DNA from: Caballeronia sordidicola
GTDB taxonomy: Bacteria > Pseudomonadota > Gammaproteobacteria > Burkholderiales > Burkholderiaceae
NCBI RefSeq assembly: GCF_002220365.1
Contig: NZ_MTHB01000042.1
Coordinates: 1-39,143, forward strand
DNA length: 39,143 nucleotides
Direction: 5' to 3'
Positions 1 through 7,886 of the stretch are shown piece by piece. The first letter of the stretch is position 1. Each line of letters begins with the position of its first letter. Under the pieces are notes generated by a model. It was not told the DNA's origin. It saw nothing but the letters and a program-made list of their open reading frames with translations, and did not search any database. Both the position numbers and the translations under genes were made by a program.

Positions 1-27
1 GCGGCGTGACGTCTGCAGTCACGCCGC
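1..27 (-). terminator. Strong hairpin after the tra operon
   Basis: Two perfect 10-base arms (GCGGCGTGAC at 1-10 and its complement at 18-27) enclose a 7-base loop. The hairpin lies just downstream of the last tra gene on the minus strand, where a transcription terminator is expected. The window ends before any T tract could be seen, so the rho-independent assignment is an inference from position and stem strength. Confidence 0.5.
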
Positions 28-36
28 GGTTGGGAC

Positions 37-52
37 CTTTCGCATGCGAAAG
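37..52. promoter_or_regulatory. 16-bp palindrome, copy 1 (parS- or operator-like)
   Basis: CTTTCGCATGCGAAAG is a perfect 16-base palindrome. Its inner 14 bases recur at 12404-12417, also between genes and just after a stop codon. Size and symmetry resemble parS centromere sites or plasmid operators. Which protein binds it is unknown and no ParB gene is visible here. Confidence 0.45.
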
Positions 53-61
53 TCGCGGGGA

Positions 62-463
62 CTATGGCTGCAGGTCGGCGCCTACCCGGACGGTGCCATC
101 CGAGGTGGCATGGACCGCAGGTACGCCAGTTGCGGTGGCGATGGTCTGAACGAAGGACGGCCCAATCAGACCAATCGCCAGAATGCCCAGCACGAGCGCA
201 AGGTTGCGATAGCCACCGCCATGCGCGAGTTGCCAGATCGTGACAAGGAGGGATATCAGCACGAGAACCATGATCAGCGTACTGTCGAGCATGCCCTGCA
301 AAGTCGATACGAGTGTGTCCCACGCGCTGGCGGTTAGTGCAGTACCGCCATTGAGCGCACCGACAGAAATGAGCATGGCGCCCATGGCGAGCACCATGAA
401 TGCGACAGGTCGGAACGATCGCACGGGCGCGTTGAACTGGATTGCTGCGGACTCTTGTTTCAT
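62..463 (-). CDS. traA: TraA-like conjugative pilin precursor
   Basis: This 133-residue protein has the layout of an F-type propilin. A long leader of about 45 residues contains a hydrophobic stretch (about 20-37), followed by a likely signal-peptidase region (ALTASAW, 42-48). Two more hydrophobic segments follow (about 63-79 and 88-104), separated by a short polar loop (HGGGYRN), as in mature F pilin. The start at 463 was chosen because AGAGGAAC lies just upstream; a longer frame to 520 would run into traV. It is last in the operon, 13 bases after traV, the position traA holds in SXT/R391-type elements. Sequence identity to known pilins looks low, so the call rests on topology and position. 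Confidence 0.6.
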   Translation of the reverse strand: MKQESAAIQFNAPVRSFRPVAFMVLAMGAMLISVGALNGGTALTASAWDTLVSTLQGMLDSTLIMVLVLISLLVTIWQLAHGGGYRNLALVLGILAIGLIGPSFVQTIATATGVPAVHATSDGTVRVGADLQP

Positions 464-476
464 AGGTTCCTCTTTA

Positions 477-1160
477 TTACTGTGGCATTGAATTGGGCAT
501 GGAGCTGCCTGGGCTTTCACTAGCGGACGATTGGCTGCCCGGCTGGATGAAATCGGTGTGCTGCGATAACTCGGGTTGGGCTTTCGGAGCCCCTATGGTC
601 TTCGCTTCAACAGTCTTGTGGGGATATGAACCACCTTCCGCACTCGCTGGATCGCTGCCGTCAAAGCCGGCCCAGTGGGTCGGGACGACCTCTTTGTAGA
701 CCACCGTGCTGCTGACGCGCATGTCGTTGCCGTCGACAAAGCTCTTGATCCACGTGCGCAGGACAACCGGCCCCACGCGGACAGGCGAGCCATCTTGCGG
801 CATGAGGTCGGCGCCGCCGAGCTGCGGCAGACTGCCTGAGCCGATATTGACTGTCTCGCCCGCGCCGGCTTTCACCGCAGGGTGCGACTTGTCGCTACCT
901 ACGGGCGCGATTTCGGTTGCCTTGTCGTACTGACTGAATTTCAATGCGGTGTCGAACCGGCTATCGGGCAACTCCCCATTTGTCGAGTTTTCAACAGCCT
1001 TGAAGCTATGGCAGTAAATGCTCGTTGGGTCCTGCTTGCGATTGCAGTCGTAGCTGTTCGATCCGATCGGGTTAAACGCGGTTGAGCATCCAGACAGTGC
1101 AGCTGCGAGACCGACCAGCAGGGCTACGGTCAAGAAATGGGGAAAACGGGTCTGTTTCAT
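477..1160 (-). CDS. traV: TraV, outer-membrane lipoprotein of the F-type T4SS
   Basis: TraV is the VirB7-like lipoprotein that helps anchor the TraB-TraK core complex in the outer membrane. The 227-residue product begins with a lipoprotein signal (VALLVGLAAALSGC) with the lipidated Cys at residue 25. Further cysteines follow soon after (DCNRKQ and SIYC), matching the Cys-rich N-terminus of TraV. The rest is polar and low in complexity, with a Ser/Pro/Gln tail. The ATG at 1160 overlaps the traB stop in an ATGA and has GAAGGAAG upstream; the longer frame to 1220 would lose the N-terminal signal. Confidence 0.85.
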   Translation of the reverse strand: MKQTRFPHFLTVALLVGLAAALSGCSTAFNPIGSNSYDCNRKQDPTSIYCHSFKAVENSTNGELPDSRFDTALKFSQYDKATEIAPVGSDKSHPAVKAGAGETVNIGSGSLPQLGGADLMPQDGSPVRVGPVVLRTWIKSFVDGNDMRVSSTVVYKEVVPTHWAGFDGSDPASAEGGSYPHKTVEAKTIGAPKAQPELSQHTDFIQPGSQSSASESPGSSMPNSMPQ

Positions 1161-2494
1161 TGGTCGACTTCCTTCTTGCTGGTGCGTTTTTTCAACGCGA
1201 TGTCTTCCTTCAGGATCCACGTCACGCGGGTACCCGCAGTGACCTCGACGACCGGGAAGGTCTCCTTCGCAAAGTTGAGATAGAACTGCGAAAGCTCTGT
1301 GGCCGCGTGGTTGATACCCTGCCCGACCGCTGTGCCAGCCAGATAGGCAGGATTGGGGACCTGAAAGGACTGTTGTGAGCCGTTCGAGGCATTCGTGTTG
1401 TAGGAAGACACCGCCGTTGGCGCGAGAGCCGATCCAAGACCTGCTGCCATGCCTGTAAGTGCTGCCTGCATGAGCATCGCACCTTGCTTGTTGACAACCT
1501 TGCCGGCGAGACCAAGCGTTCCGTCAACATCCAGCGCATATGCCTTGACCGGTGCTTCGTACACGTCCCCGTTCTTGAAAATGCAACTAATATGATCCGC
1601 GATGGCGTATGCGCGCTCCGCGCTTAGAACCGCCGTTGCCGATCCACCGATAAAGCAGTTTTCCAGGTCCGAGGCCTTCCACGAGTTAGGCATAATCGCC
1701 ACCCCCTTGATCCGGGACACGAACGGTGCACCGACGTCCAGCGCCGATGTGACGCTGCCGACAGCACCGCCGCTTGAGCCGCTCGGGCGAGCGTTGACGC
1801 CTGAAAGCATCACGGCCTCGATGCCTGTGTAAATCGGCAAGACCAGGTCCGGACGCTTGTTCGGATCATCCGCAGGATCCGAGACGACCGGGTCGGCCAC
1901 CATCATTGGCCGCGCAGGAGCGATGGGTGCTGGGGGCGGATCTGCGGCTACGCTGGATGAGTCGTGGCCAGCGGCGGACGCCGTGGTGGTTGACGTGCCC
2001 GGCTGGTCAAAGCTGACCGCTGCGGGTAGATCTTTCCCCAACCCATTGCCAGCCCCGTTCATCGCATCGCTGGCTCCCTGCGGAACTGCGGCATTCGGGG
2101 GACGGGTCACGACCCTCACGTTGCCCATCGTGTTGCCCGGGGCGTTGCCGCCCGGCGGCTGGTTTTTCAAACTTGCGAGATCCTTCCGGAGCGCATCAAT
2201 CTGCGTCGACAGGTCTTCAAGCCCCTGATTGCGAGGCGAGTTCGGAAGAACACCGCTTACGTTCCCCCCGAACGTCGCCGGTGCCGGCAGCAGACCGCTG
2301 GGCGACGCCGACTGCGTCGCAACGGGTTGAGCAAACGTAGCAGCGCTCGCAGCTGGCGCGGGGTTCTGATGAATTGCCCTTTGGTAAAGGATAAAGACAG
2401 TTCCGACGGACGCAACGCCGATCAGCAGGTATCGGAACTTCGGATCCATGTCCAACCATTCCTGCTTCTTCTTCTCAAAGAATTCGATGGCCAT
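1157..2494 (-). CDS. traB: TraB, VirB10-like core-complex protein
   Basis: TraB spans the envelope and links the inner-membrane part of the type IV secretion system to the outer-membrane pore. The 445-residue protein has a short cytosolic N-terminus, one membrane helix (about 22-38, LLIGVASVGTVFILYQ) and a long periplasmic linker rich in Ala, Pro, Ser and Gly. The linker includes a heptad-like stretch (LSTQIDALRKDLASLKN). The C-terminal half (from about 215) fits the VirB10/TrbI beta-barrel domain, including a hydrophobic Ala/Gly-rich segment and a closing strand ending TRVTWILKED. The length is close to F TraB (475 residues). It starts 2 bases after traK ends. Confidence 0.88.
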   Translation of the reverse strand: MAIEFFEKKKQEWLDMDPKFRYLLIGVASVGTVFILYQRAIHQNPAPAASAATFAQPVATQSASPSGLLPAPATFGGNVSGVLPNSPRNQGLEDLSTQIDALRKDLASLKNQPPGGNAPGNTMGNVRVVTRPPNAAVPQGASDAMNGAGNGLGKDLPAAVSFDQPGTSTTTASAAGHDSSSVAADPPPAPIAPARPMMVADPVVSDPADDPNKRPDLVLPIYTGIEAVMLSGVNARPSGSSGGAVGSVTSALDVGAPFVSRIKGVAIMPNSWKASDLENCFIGGSATAVLSAERAYAIADHISCIFKNGDVYEAPVKAYALDVDGTLGLAGKVVNKQGAMLMQAALTGMAAGLGSALAPTAVSSYNTNASNGSQQSFQVPNPAYLAGTAVGQGINHAATELSQFYLNFAKETFPVVEVTAGTRVTWILKEDIALKKRTSKKEVDQ

Positions 2495-2496
2495 GC

Positions 2497-3438
2497 TTAC
2501 TGTTCCTCACGCTTGCGAGCAAGCACAATGACCTTCGTTTTCTCGCCCGGAAGCAGAAGCGGCTTGGGATAGATCGATACGGCAAGTACATCGCGGCCGT
2601 CAAACTCCTGTTCGCGGAGGTTCGCGCGCAACTGACCAGGATTGCGTACCGTATAGACGTAGATGTCTCCGTCACGATCGCTATATCGTCCGTCCACGGT
2701 CACAACCAGGCCGTCCATCGCGATGGGCGGCATTTGCACGTCAACCTGCGAATAGCCGTCCGGAGCGCGACCCAACGCCACCGTCTCCATGACGTCCTGC
2801 ACGTGATTGATGTAGTCGCTGCTGTTTAGGGCGGGTTTCTGATGTCCGGCGACAATCCCGGTGTCATCCGTCACGATCACGGTTTGCGCTGGTATGTCCT
2901 TCGGAACCAGTTCAAGACCCAAGGCTGGCCCACCCCCTGGCGGCTCAATAAACAGCTCTCGTGTCGCAGCGGGCAGCGTCTGCCAGTACACGTAAATATT
3001 GTTGCTGACAGGCCGGTGATCGACCTTTACGTCACTGGTCTGGATGATGTACGGGTTCTTGAACGGCAACTGGATACGATTCGGCTCGTTCACGCTCATG
3101 TACACCGTCTGCGTCCCGCCATTGGTCCACGCAATTCGACGGGCTTTCGTCGGGTCAAGCGCGTCCATGCTCTCCCCCGGAATCTTCATCACGCCAGGCA
3201 GATTGATTTCCTTGGGCGCCGTATCCTTCACGGCGATCGATGGATCGACTGCCAGGGGGTCGTGTGCCTTGGCGTGCTGGTCACGGGCACTCTTGTGCTT
3301 CGAGGCGGAATGCTTCGTCGCGCTTGCGGCCTGTAGGCCATCTGCCGGCGTGGTATCGGCGCGTGCAAACCCCGACGCCGAAAAGCCCACCGACGCGAGG
3401 AGCAGTGCGGCCAGGTAATGGTTCTTTGTCAGCTTCAT
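2497..3438 (-). CDS. traK: TraK, VirB9-like secretin-type core protein
   Basis: TraK is the periplasmic VirB9 counterpart that binds TraB and TraV in the outer-membrane ring. The product is 313 residues from the ATG at 3438. It has a signal peptide (ALLLASVGFSASGFARA) and a Lys/His-rich linker (KHSASKHKSARDQHAK), then an all-beta body with motifs typical of TraK (VYMSVNEPNRIQLPF, LFIEPPGG). The C-terminus (VSIYPKPLLLPGEKTKVIV) is also typical. Its start overlaps the traE stop as ATGA, which argues against the longer frame beginning at 3459. The length is somewhat above F TraK (242). Confidence 0.87.
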   Translation of the reverse strand: MKLTKNHYLAALLLASVGFSASGFARADTTPADGLQAASATKHSASKHKSARDQHAKAHDPLAVDPSIAVKDTAPKEINLPGVMKIPGESMDALDPTKARRIAWTNGGTQTVYMSVNEPNRIQLPFKNPYIIQTSDVKVDHRPVSNNIYVYWQTLPAATRELFIEPPGGGPALGLELVPKDIPAQTVIVTDDTGIVAGHQKPALNSSDYINHVQDVMETVALGRAPDGYSQVDVQMPPIAMDGLVVTVDGRYSDRDGDIYVYTVRNPGQLRANLREQEFDGRDVLAVSIYPKPLLLPGEKTKVIVLARKREEQ

Positions 3439-4031
3439 TTCTTTTGCGCCTGTATCCACTGAGTGTTATGTACCCTGTCGCCGGGGTAAGACGCGGCATC
3501 GTCAAAGGTCATCTGGTAGTTGGCGAAATGGACCGGGTATTCGAAGACGTACGGTTCGGCCGTGTCTTTCGCCGCGTTGACGGTGTGAAGATCGCCTAGC
3601 ACGAAGACGCGACCAAGCTTGTCGTCAGAGACGAAGCCGCGGGTTACAAAGTAATAGCTACCGAGTTCATGTTCGGCTTTCAACGTCGCGACTTTGTCGT
3701 CAATTGCCTTACTCACTTTGGTGAAGCAATCGGGCGAAAGGAATGGCTGCACGAACGCCTTGACGCTTTCGCCATTGCTGGGGTTGATGGAAGCCAAAGC
3801 CGTTGTGACGGCATACGCGTAAGCCCGTTCCGCTCCAACATCCATACCGTTCTTCTCGATCTTGGCGCCGTTAGGCATGCCCGGCACCTCACGAACGACG
3901 ATCTCGGTCATGAAGAAAACCTTTATGGCTAACAGCAAGACCGCCACGGCCACGGCCAAGATCCCGTAGATGAGCAGGCCGTTTTCCTTGCGAAGCTGAG
4001 CAACCGATTTGTTGCGATTTGGAAAATCCAT
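3435..4031 (-). CDS. traE: TraE, VirB8-like inner-membrane T4SS protein
   Basis: TraE is a bitopic inner-membrane assembly factor of F-type secretion systems. The 198-residue protein has a short basic cytosolic end, one membrane helix (about 21-40, LIYGILAVAVAVLLLAIKVF) and a periplasmic domain. Expected TraE features include an early VPG motif and a region rich in Ala/Tyr (AERAYAYAVTTALASINP). Aromatic strands near the end fit the family (YVFEYPVHFANYQM). The size matches F TraE (188). It starts 10 bases after traL and ends in an ATGA overlap with traK. Confidence 0.87.
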   Translation of the reverse strand: MDFPNRNKSVAQLRKENGLLIYGILAVAVAVLLLAIKVFFMTEIVVREVPGMPNGAKIEKNGMDVGAERAYAYAVTTALASINPSNGESVKAFVQPFLSPDCFTKVSKAIDDKVATLKAEHELGSYYFVTRGFVSDDKLGRVFVLGDLHTVNAAKDTAEPYVFEYPVHFANYQMTFDDAASYPGDRVHNTQWIQAQKK

Positions 4032-4041
4032 AAAACTTCCT

Positions 4042-4404
4042 TTACTCCACGCGATGGAGAATTTTTGCGAGCAGCCGCTTCGTGCCCGGATTGATGATCG
4101 TTGCGTCGCCGACGTACACCATGCGCTGGGTTTTGAAACCCTTGGAATATTTCGCCAGACTCCAACTGAACAGAAACGCGTGGAAGAATCCCGGCAAACG
4201 GGTGTTTCTCCATTCCAGGTATTTCCGGTTCACGTGGTAGCCGACAAACGGAATCCCTAGGTACGCGCCGGTGCCCCAAGCCTTTCCGGCAAACAGCGCG
4301 ACGAAGACACTGACGATCAGGATGTACGTGTCCTTGAATTCGACGCCGAGAAATGCACTCTCTGCGCCACCATGCTTTGGGATACGAAAAGATTCATTCG
4401 ACAC
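4042..4404 (-). CDS. traL: TraL, small inner-membrane T4SS protein
   Basis: TraL is the VirB3-like small protein needed for pilus assembly. The 120-residue product has a polar N-terminus followed by two hydrophobic stretches (about 26-46 and 47-56, around LIVSVFVALFAGKAWGTG). The typical short segment YHVNRKYLEWRNTRLPGFFH follows, then a basic C-terminal tail. Size and spacing to traE fit the family (F TraL has 91 residues). The first bases overlap the 3' end of the upstream secreted-protein gene by 11 bases, so translation is probably coupled. Confidence 0.82.
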   Translation of the reverse strand: MSNESFRIPKHGGAESAFLGVEFKDTYILIVSVFVALFAGKAWGTGAYLGIPFVGYHVNRKYLEWRNTRLPGFFHAFLFSWSLAKYSKGFKTQRMVYVGDATIINPGTKRLLAKILHRVE

Positions 4405-4870
4405 GTGAGTCCCCGGCGCTCCAGCAAACTAGGTGATCCTTCCAGTCCGGGTCGCTTGCGTGACTCAACGTAGGAACGCACGTCTTGTCACCGACCACGA
4501 CGACCTTGGGCCAATTGACCTGCGGTTTAGCGTGAAAGCGAGTACGCCGCAGACGTGCCCGCTGCTGAGAGGCGCCGATCGCTGCGAGCTGGTCCGCACG
4601 CATCTGAGAAAGGGCGTCCTCTTCCTGCGCACTAAACAAGTCATACGTTTGTCGCGGCGGCCGCCCAACGATGAAGCGCTGGGGAAGTCGGCCGTCCACC
4701 GCCGGGCTGGCCGAGTACACGTATTCACCGCCATTAGGAAGCTGCACCGTCGCAGCTCCTGCCGAGTAAGGCGCATGCTGAACGAAGCTCACGCCATCGT
4801 TGGGAAGCGCTGCAAACCCGCTTGCTGGCATCGCGGCGCACGTCAATATCAGTAGTTTGTGTATGTTCAT
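4394..4870 (-). CDS. Secreted protein of unknown function inside the tra operon
   Basis: The 158-residue product has a clear signal peptide (ILTCAAMPASGFAA) and is probably periplasmic. I do not recognise a family. It has a central basic stretch (QQRARLRRTRF) and two cysteines near the end (DKTC and HLVC) that could form a disulfide, in keeping with the DsbC-like gene in the operon. The ATG at 4870 was chosen because the signal peptide follows it directly. A GTG at 4888 is possible, but it would lie upstream of the predicted transcript start. The ATG sits 7 bases after a good -10 box, so the message may be leaderless. It overlaps traL by 11 bases. Confidence 0.7.
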   Translation of the reverse strand: MNIHKLLILTCAAMPASGFAALPNDGVSFVQHAPYSAGAATVQLPNGGEYVYSASPAVDGRLPQRFIVGRPPRQTYDLFSAQEEDALSQMRADQLAAIGASQQRARLRRTRFHAKPQVNWPKVVVVGDKTCVPTLSHASDPDWKDHLVCWSAGDSRVE

Positions 4871-4877
4871 AACATTG

Positions 4878-4906
4878 ATTTTAATCACTACATGAACCGG
4901 TCACAA
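4878..4906 (-). promoter_or_regulatory. Internal sigma-70 promoter of the traLEKBVA block
   Basis: On the minus strand TTGTGA (4901-4906) and TAAAAT (4878-4883) are 17 bases apart. The -35 box begins directly after the trbC stop codon. The -10 is only 7 bases before the ATG at 4870, so transcription would start at or next to the A of the start codon. TGATT..AATCA around the -10 forms a short inverted repeat. The same arrangement recurs at 16315-16343. Confidence 0.6.
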
Positions 4907-5407
4907 TTAATATGTTTCGCCGAACGCAGAATAGTAGGTGCGCTTCGCAAAATCACTCGCGGACTCCAGTTTCGAGTCTTGCGCGAAGAACTTCAGGGCC
5001 TGCGAAAGGCTGATTTCGCCAGCTACTTTCGAATACTCGCCGGGGTTGTCGCTATTACCGTGGCCGACTACAAACGTGGGAACCGAGACGACGTGGTAAC
5101 GCTTTGTGAGCACCGGATCGATGATCCAGCGCGCTGGCTGCTTCTGGCAGCAGGCATCATTGATTTCCTTCGCGAATTTTTGCGTGGACATCAAGGTTGC
5201 GTCGGTGCCACCGAAGCCGTTGAGCACAATCACCGCGTGCGCCGCGCCCGCTTCGCGCGCCAGCTCGAGGAGCGTCTCGCGGGGCATTTGCGTCGAGACG
5301 AAAATGAACGTGTTCCACCGCGCTGTCATGGTCTCGAGCAGCGGGGTGTCGGCCTGAGCCCCGACAGTTGTGACTGCCGCGACAAAGAGAGCGATCCATT
5401 TTTTCAT
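4907..5407 (-). CDS. trbC: TrbC, F-type conjugation assembly protein
   Basis: TrbC of F-type systems is a periplasmic protein that works with TraW and TraU in pilus extension and retraction. The product has 166 residues and a signal peptide (LFVAAVTTVGAQA). The body has the TrbC pattern: a strand plus loop (FIFVSTQMPRETLLELAREA), then IVLNGFGG, a Cys pair (CCQ) and WIIDPVLTKRYHVVSVPTFV, which resembles a thioredoxin-type core without a CXXC. It starts 10 bases after traU. Here trbC follows traW-traU directly, as in F. Confidence 0.85.
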   Translation of the reverse strand: MKKWIALFVAAVTTVGAQADTPLLETMTARWNTFIFVSTQMPRETLLELAREAGAAHAVIVLNGFGGTDATLMSTQKFAKEINDACCQKQPARWIIDPVLTKRYHVVSVPTFVVGHGNSDNPGEYSKVAGEISLSQALKFFAQDSKLESASDFAKRTYYSAFGETY

Positions 5408-5417
5408 CGGAAGTCCT

Positions 5418-6446
5418 TCACTGAGCTATGGTGGTGGTGGCGCAGCAGTCCTTGCGCTGAAAGACGAAGTAGCCGTAGTCCTTGTCTTGAGGGCGTGAGG
5501 TACCAATCTCTTGAAAAGAGAGGGGCCTGCCGATTGGCGTGCACATGTTGTCCGGGAACGGGAAGGTCCGATTGGTCTTGTACTGACGCTTGTCCATGAC
5601 GAGCTGCGGAACGCCGAGTGCGCCGCAGGAGTCCAGTGCATCCTGGCCAGCCGATGTTTGTTGAGCGCCGGCAGCATGCAGCTTCGCGAAAATGCGCGCG
5701 ATCATCAGATGTGAAACCTGTTCGGGCGTGTTGGCGACCGCAACGTTGCCGTCGAGCGGATACATTGGTCCCCACGCTCCGGCGACCCAAAAAAGGATCT
5801 CCATCGGAAACCCGACTGTCGCCGAGATCGAGTCAGGCAGCTCCGCGGCGATGCTTGGTATGCCGGCAAACGGGTATGCGTACGGAGTCAGCATGAGGGA
5901 GAGTGCGTCGTCGTTCCAGGTCGGGTCGGCCCAACTGAGGAACGGCACATCGAAGGACCGGCTATCAAGACACGGGTTATTGACCACGACCCCGATCGCG
6001 GACATCACCGGGTTGATGTATTCGTTGACCTGCATGAAACTCGACTTTCGCTTACCCCCTATTGGGGCTGTCGTGACCTTCTCGCCCCCATATTCGGCAG
6101 CGTTGTATGGCGTATTAATGTCAATACCGCCGAGCAGCGGCATGCATCCGGGTTTGGTGGTGGTGTCGACCATGTAGCGTGGCTCCCAAAACGAGACAGG
6201 CGTGCCGACGGCAAGGTTGTTTGCGCAGATGCAGATTGGCGAACCGCTGACGCCCGTGTTGTAGTCATCGCCAGAGACGCCGAGATTTAGCAAGCCTCCC
6301 ATGATCGAAATCGGGAATATGCAGTCGTAGCAGACATCGGTTATCAGATTGGGGAAACTGCCGTTGCAGATCTGCTGAGCTTGCGCCCCCCCTGAAAGCC
6401 CGAAACCTATGACGACCGCGAGCCAAAGACGGATCAGATGTTTCAA
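5418..6446 (-). CDS. traU: TraU, periplasmic T4SS assembly protein
   Basis: TraU is a Cys-rich periplasmic protein required for DNA transfer by F-type systems. The 342-residue product has a signal peptide (VVIGFGLSGGAQA). It then carries family hallmarks: CYDCIFPISI near the start, paired cysteines in PICICANN, PFLSWADPTW in the middle and a Cys-rich end (RKDCCATTT). The length matches F TraU (330). Its ATG overlaps the traW stop as ATGA. The many cysteines explain the need for the DsbC-like isomerase encoded upstream. Confidence 0.93.
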   Translation of the reverse strand: MKHLIRLWLAVVIGFGLSGGAQAQQICNGSFPNLITDVCYDCIFPISIMGGLLNLGVSGDDYNTGVSGSPICICANNLAVGTPVSFWEPRYMVDTTTKPGCMPLLGGIDINTPYNAAEYGGEKVTTAPIGGKRKSSFMQVNEYINPVMSAIGVVVNNPCLDSRSFDVPFLSWADPTWNDDALSLMLTPYAYPFAGIPSIAAELPDSISATVGFPMEILFWVAGAWGPMYPLDGNVAVANTPEQVSHLMIARIFAKLHAAGAQQTSAGQDALDSCGALGVPQLVMDKRQYKTNRTFPFPDNMCTPIGRPLSFQEIGTSRPQDKDYGYFVFQRKDCCATTTIAQ

Positions 6447-7111
6447 TTTGAGGCTCCCATGCCGAACTGGATCGCGAGCTTGTCGCCTTGTTGGAAAAGT
6501 GCCGCTGGCACGCTGTTGACATCCACGCCATACAGCTTCTGCAGGGTGTTGATGATCATCTTTCGCTGGTCAAAATAGAACGGGACGCCCATCCCACCGT
6601 GCCACGGTACGTTGCGGTACTTGATTCGCATCAGATACGGCGAGCCGGCCGTGAGCACAATCTTTAGTTGCTCGGCCTGGCTTCTGGCGACTGCGTACGC
6701 GACCTGCTTCGGGTCAGTGCCATCGATGAAGATCAGGCCGCTGGTGAGCGGCATGATCTTCAATGGCTGGATCACCGTTCCACGTCTGACAATCACCCGG
6801 CCGTTCTGATCTTTGTAGTCCTCGGGAACAGCGAACTGGAGATCGCGTAGCTCAGTGCGCACGGCGTAGTCGCTCTTGACGCCGAGGGACGGCGGATTTT
6901 TGATCGAGTCGATCGTACGGTTGCGATAGTTCTTCCAGAACTGGTCAAGTTCGCCGGTGGACTGCTTTCGGCGCATGACATCCTTGATCTGTTCCGCTGC
7001 GTCGGGGTCGAGCGCGTACGTCTGCGCTTTGACGCCGAGATCCTCCGCGCGTGCCAAGCTTGCGAATGTCACAGTTGCAAGCAGGGTTCCAATCAGGATT
7101 TGCTGTTTCAT
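6443..7111 (-). CDS. traW: TraW, periplasmic T4SS assembly protein
   Basis: TraW is periplasmic and works with TraU and TrbC in F-type pilus assembly. From the ATG at 7111 the product has 222 residues, a signal peptide (LIGTLLATVTFASLARA) and the start of the mature protein EDLGVKAQTYAL, which is typical of TraW. Later landmarks are RRGTVIQPLKIMPL, LIFIDGTDPKQV and FYFDQRKMIINTL. The length equals F TraW (210) within a few residues. The start overlaps the transglycosylase stop and the end overlaps traU, both as ATGA, so the longer open frame to 7423 is not used. Confidence 0.92.
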   Translation of the reverse strand: MKQQILIGTLLATVTFASLARAEDLGVKAQTYALDPDAAEQIKDVMRRKQSTGELDQFWKNYRNRTIDSIKNPPSLGVKSDYAVRTELRDLQFAVPEDYKDQNGRVIVRRGTVIQPLKIMPLTSGLIFIDGTDPKQVAYAVARSQAEQLKIVLTAGSPYLMRIKYRNVPWHGGMGVPFYFDQRKMIINTLQKLYGVDVNSVPAALFQQGDKLAIQFGMGASN

Positions 7112-7629
7112 TGCTGCACCACCATCGTTGGTCTTGTTGGTTGTTCTGAAACGACGCCCTTTGAAGGGTGGGCTGCGGTCTGGTTGCTGGCGGGTTGACG
7201 GGTTATGCGCTCGTACATGTTCTGCACTTGTTTCGCGTAACCGATCCGCGCCTGCTCCTTGTTGGGGGAAATGCCAGCCCCGTAAGCCCCGACCGCTCGC
7301 CATGTGTTGCCGTACATGCGCATGAAGTCCGAGAGGATGAAAGCTCCGACGTTGATGTTCGTACACTCGTCGTACAGATCCCGCTCGTAGATGTCGTATT
7401 TCTGAAGCCACTTCAGATGCCACGGCATTACCTGCATCTCCCCAATTGCTCCTGTATCGGCGTTGGTCACATGTGGTCGGTAGTCCGACTCCACTTTCGC
7501 GATCGCCCGGAGGAGATCGACGTTAATGTGACGCCGTTGCGCAGCGTGTGCGAAGCACTCGTCAGCGCCCGCTCGTGCCACGTCGCTTACAATTAGTAAT
7601 GCTAATAGAGAGATTCGAAGATAGAGCAT
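7108..7629 (-). CDS. Lytic transglycosylase of the conjugation system
   Basis: This 173-residue secreted protein belongs to the SLT/VirB1-like group that opens peptidoglycan locally so the secretion channel can cross the wall. After a signal peptide ending near residue 20, it shows AIAKVESDYRP with the catalytic Glu at 47, GEMQVMP and VGAYGAG, the three usual SLT motifs. The C-terminus is a polar tail. It starts one base before the end of the upstream membrane gene and ends in an ATGA overlap with traW. It is probably the counterpart of F gene orf169 and the VirB1 family. Confidence 0.85.
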   Translation of the reverse strand: MLYLRISLLALLIVSDVARAGADECFAHAAQRRHINVDLLRAIAKVESDYRPHVTNADTGAIGEMQVMPWHLKWLQKYDIYERDLYDECTNINVGAFILSDFMRMYGNTWRAVGAYGAGISPNKEQARIGYAKQVQNMYERITRQPASNQTAAHPSKGVVSEQPTRPTMVVQQ

Positions 7630-7886
7630 CAGGGATATCGACGAAGGCCTATCCCGGCCAGTTTTCTCATGAGAGTGAAGAGCCCGAGGATTACCTCAAT
7701 CGCGATCGCAGCGAAGACGACGTAGAACGACAGTGCGATGATGAGGGGCCCCATAGCGCCCATTTCGGCCGCTGTCGACATCATGAAAACGCCGGTGGCG
7801 ATCAATGACATGACGCCTGCGTGCAGGACCGAATGCTGGCCGCGAAGTGCCAGCCTCGAAAGGAGGCGATGCAGGAGCTTGCTCAT
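7629..7886 (-). CDS. Small membrane protein in the tra operon
   Basis: The 85-residue protein has a basic N-terminus (SKLLHRLLSRLALRGQ) and two membrane segments (about 22-40 and 47-71, including LIIALSFYVVFAAIAIEVIL). It ends with a short basic tail. I do not recognise the family. Both neighbours overlap it by 4 or fewer bases, so it is translated with the dsbC-like and transglycosylase genes. An inner-membrane role in mating-pair formation is likely, but a specific function cannot be given. Confidence 0.7.
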   Translation of the reverse strand: MSKLLHRLLSRLALRGQHSVLHAGVMSLIATGVFMMSTAAEMGAMGPLIIALSFYVVFAAIAIEVILGLFTLMRKLAGIGLRRYP